From Actinomycetes bacterium (GTDB lineage: Bacteria > Actinomycetota > Actinomycetes > Propionibacteriales > Propionibacteriaceae), in contig JAEYNS010000164.1 of assembly GCA_023412435.1 (NCBI GenBank), positions 1-5,515 on the forward strand: DNA of 5,515 nt. Direction: 5' to 3'. Positions 5,429 to 5,515 of the stretch are shown piece after piece. The first letter of the stretch is position 1. Every line of letters begins with the position of its first letter. The notes beneath the pieces were generated by a model. It saw only the letters and a program-made list of their open reading frames with translations. It had not been told where the DNA came from and ran no database searches. The position numbers and the translations under genes are program-made.

Positions 5429-5502
5429 GGTGGGTATAGCTCAGCTGGTAGAGCACCTGGTTGTGGTCCAGGATGTCGCGGGTTCGAGTCCCGTTACTCA
5501 CC
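5429..5502 (+). tRNA. tRNA-His (anticodon GUG)
   Basis: The acceptor stem GTGGGTA (5430-5436) pairs with TACTCAC (5495-5501) through one G-U. The D arm is GCTC/GAGC; the anticodon arm is CCTGG-TTGTGGT-CCAGG with anticodon GUG; the T arm is GCGGG/CCCGT around TTCGAGT. The histidine-specific identity pair is encoded: G-1 at 5429 opposite discriminator C73 at 5502. No CCA is encoded (CTC follows). A possible -10, TAAGCT at 5394-5399, overlaps the orn stop codon, but without a clear -35; co-transcription with orn is equally possible. The orn-tRNA-His order is common in actinobacteria. Confidence 0.97.
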
Positions 5503-5515
5503 CTCATAAGGCCCG

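Noticed and set aside
4440..5507. 355-codon open frame on the minus strand
   Set aside because: It is antisense to the whole of orn and to tRNA-His and overlaps the start of ppk2 in another frame; it is low-complexity and unsupported.

Overview
The window looks like an ordinary piece of chromosome from a high-GC Gram-positive bacterium (Actinomycetota). The support is the very GC-rich third codon positions, TAnnnT-type -10 hexamers placed directly in front of GTG start codons, tRNA genes without an encoded CCA, a 221-residue oligoribonuclease with an actinobacterial-type C-terminal tail, and the orn/tRNA-His neighbourhood known from actinobacteria. The genus cannot be fixed from the sequence. 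There are no insertion sequences, CRISPR arrays, phage genes or origins.

Layout. Bases 2-1222 (+) hold the 3' part of a polytopic membrane protein whose start lies outside the window; its N-terminal cytoplasmic piece resembles the 'permease prefix' domain. A GC-rich hairpin (1231-1256) separates it from a convergent two-gene operon on the minus strand: an ArsR-type repressor (1759-2085 or 2091) followed 3 nt later by an SRPBCC/AHSA1-type protein (1267-1755). The repressor's promoter carries a perfect 28-bp nested palindrome built from four CAACC/GGTTG half-sites, which strongly suggests autorepression. Upstream on the same strand lie an S33-type prolyl aminopeptidase-like alpha/beta hydrolase (2148-3425), a tRNA-Arg(UCU) gene (3564-3636) and a class-I-like polyphosphate kinase 2 (3689-4621). 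The ppk2 gene is divergent from orn (oligoribonuclease, 4731-5396, +), which is followed by tRNA-His(GUG) (5429-5502).

How the parts relate. Orn degrades the last short RNA oligomers to nucleoside monophosphates, and PPK2 uses polyphosphate to phosphorylate nucleotides. Their shared 109-bp intergenic region is therefore metabolically plausible, but co-regulation is only an inference. The ArsR/SRPBCC pair is a self-contained regulatory operon; the signal it senses and the ligand of the SRPBCC protein are unknown.

I see no convincing undescribed multi-gene system. The most interesting signals are small: the nested operator embedded in what looks like a leaderless promoter, an identical TAnnnT-N6-GTG geometry at three genes, a tRNA-Arg whose anticodon stem has only three canonical pairs, and an 18-bp palindrome between orn and tRNA-His.
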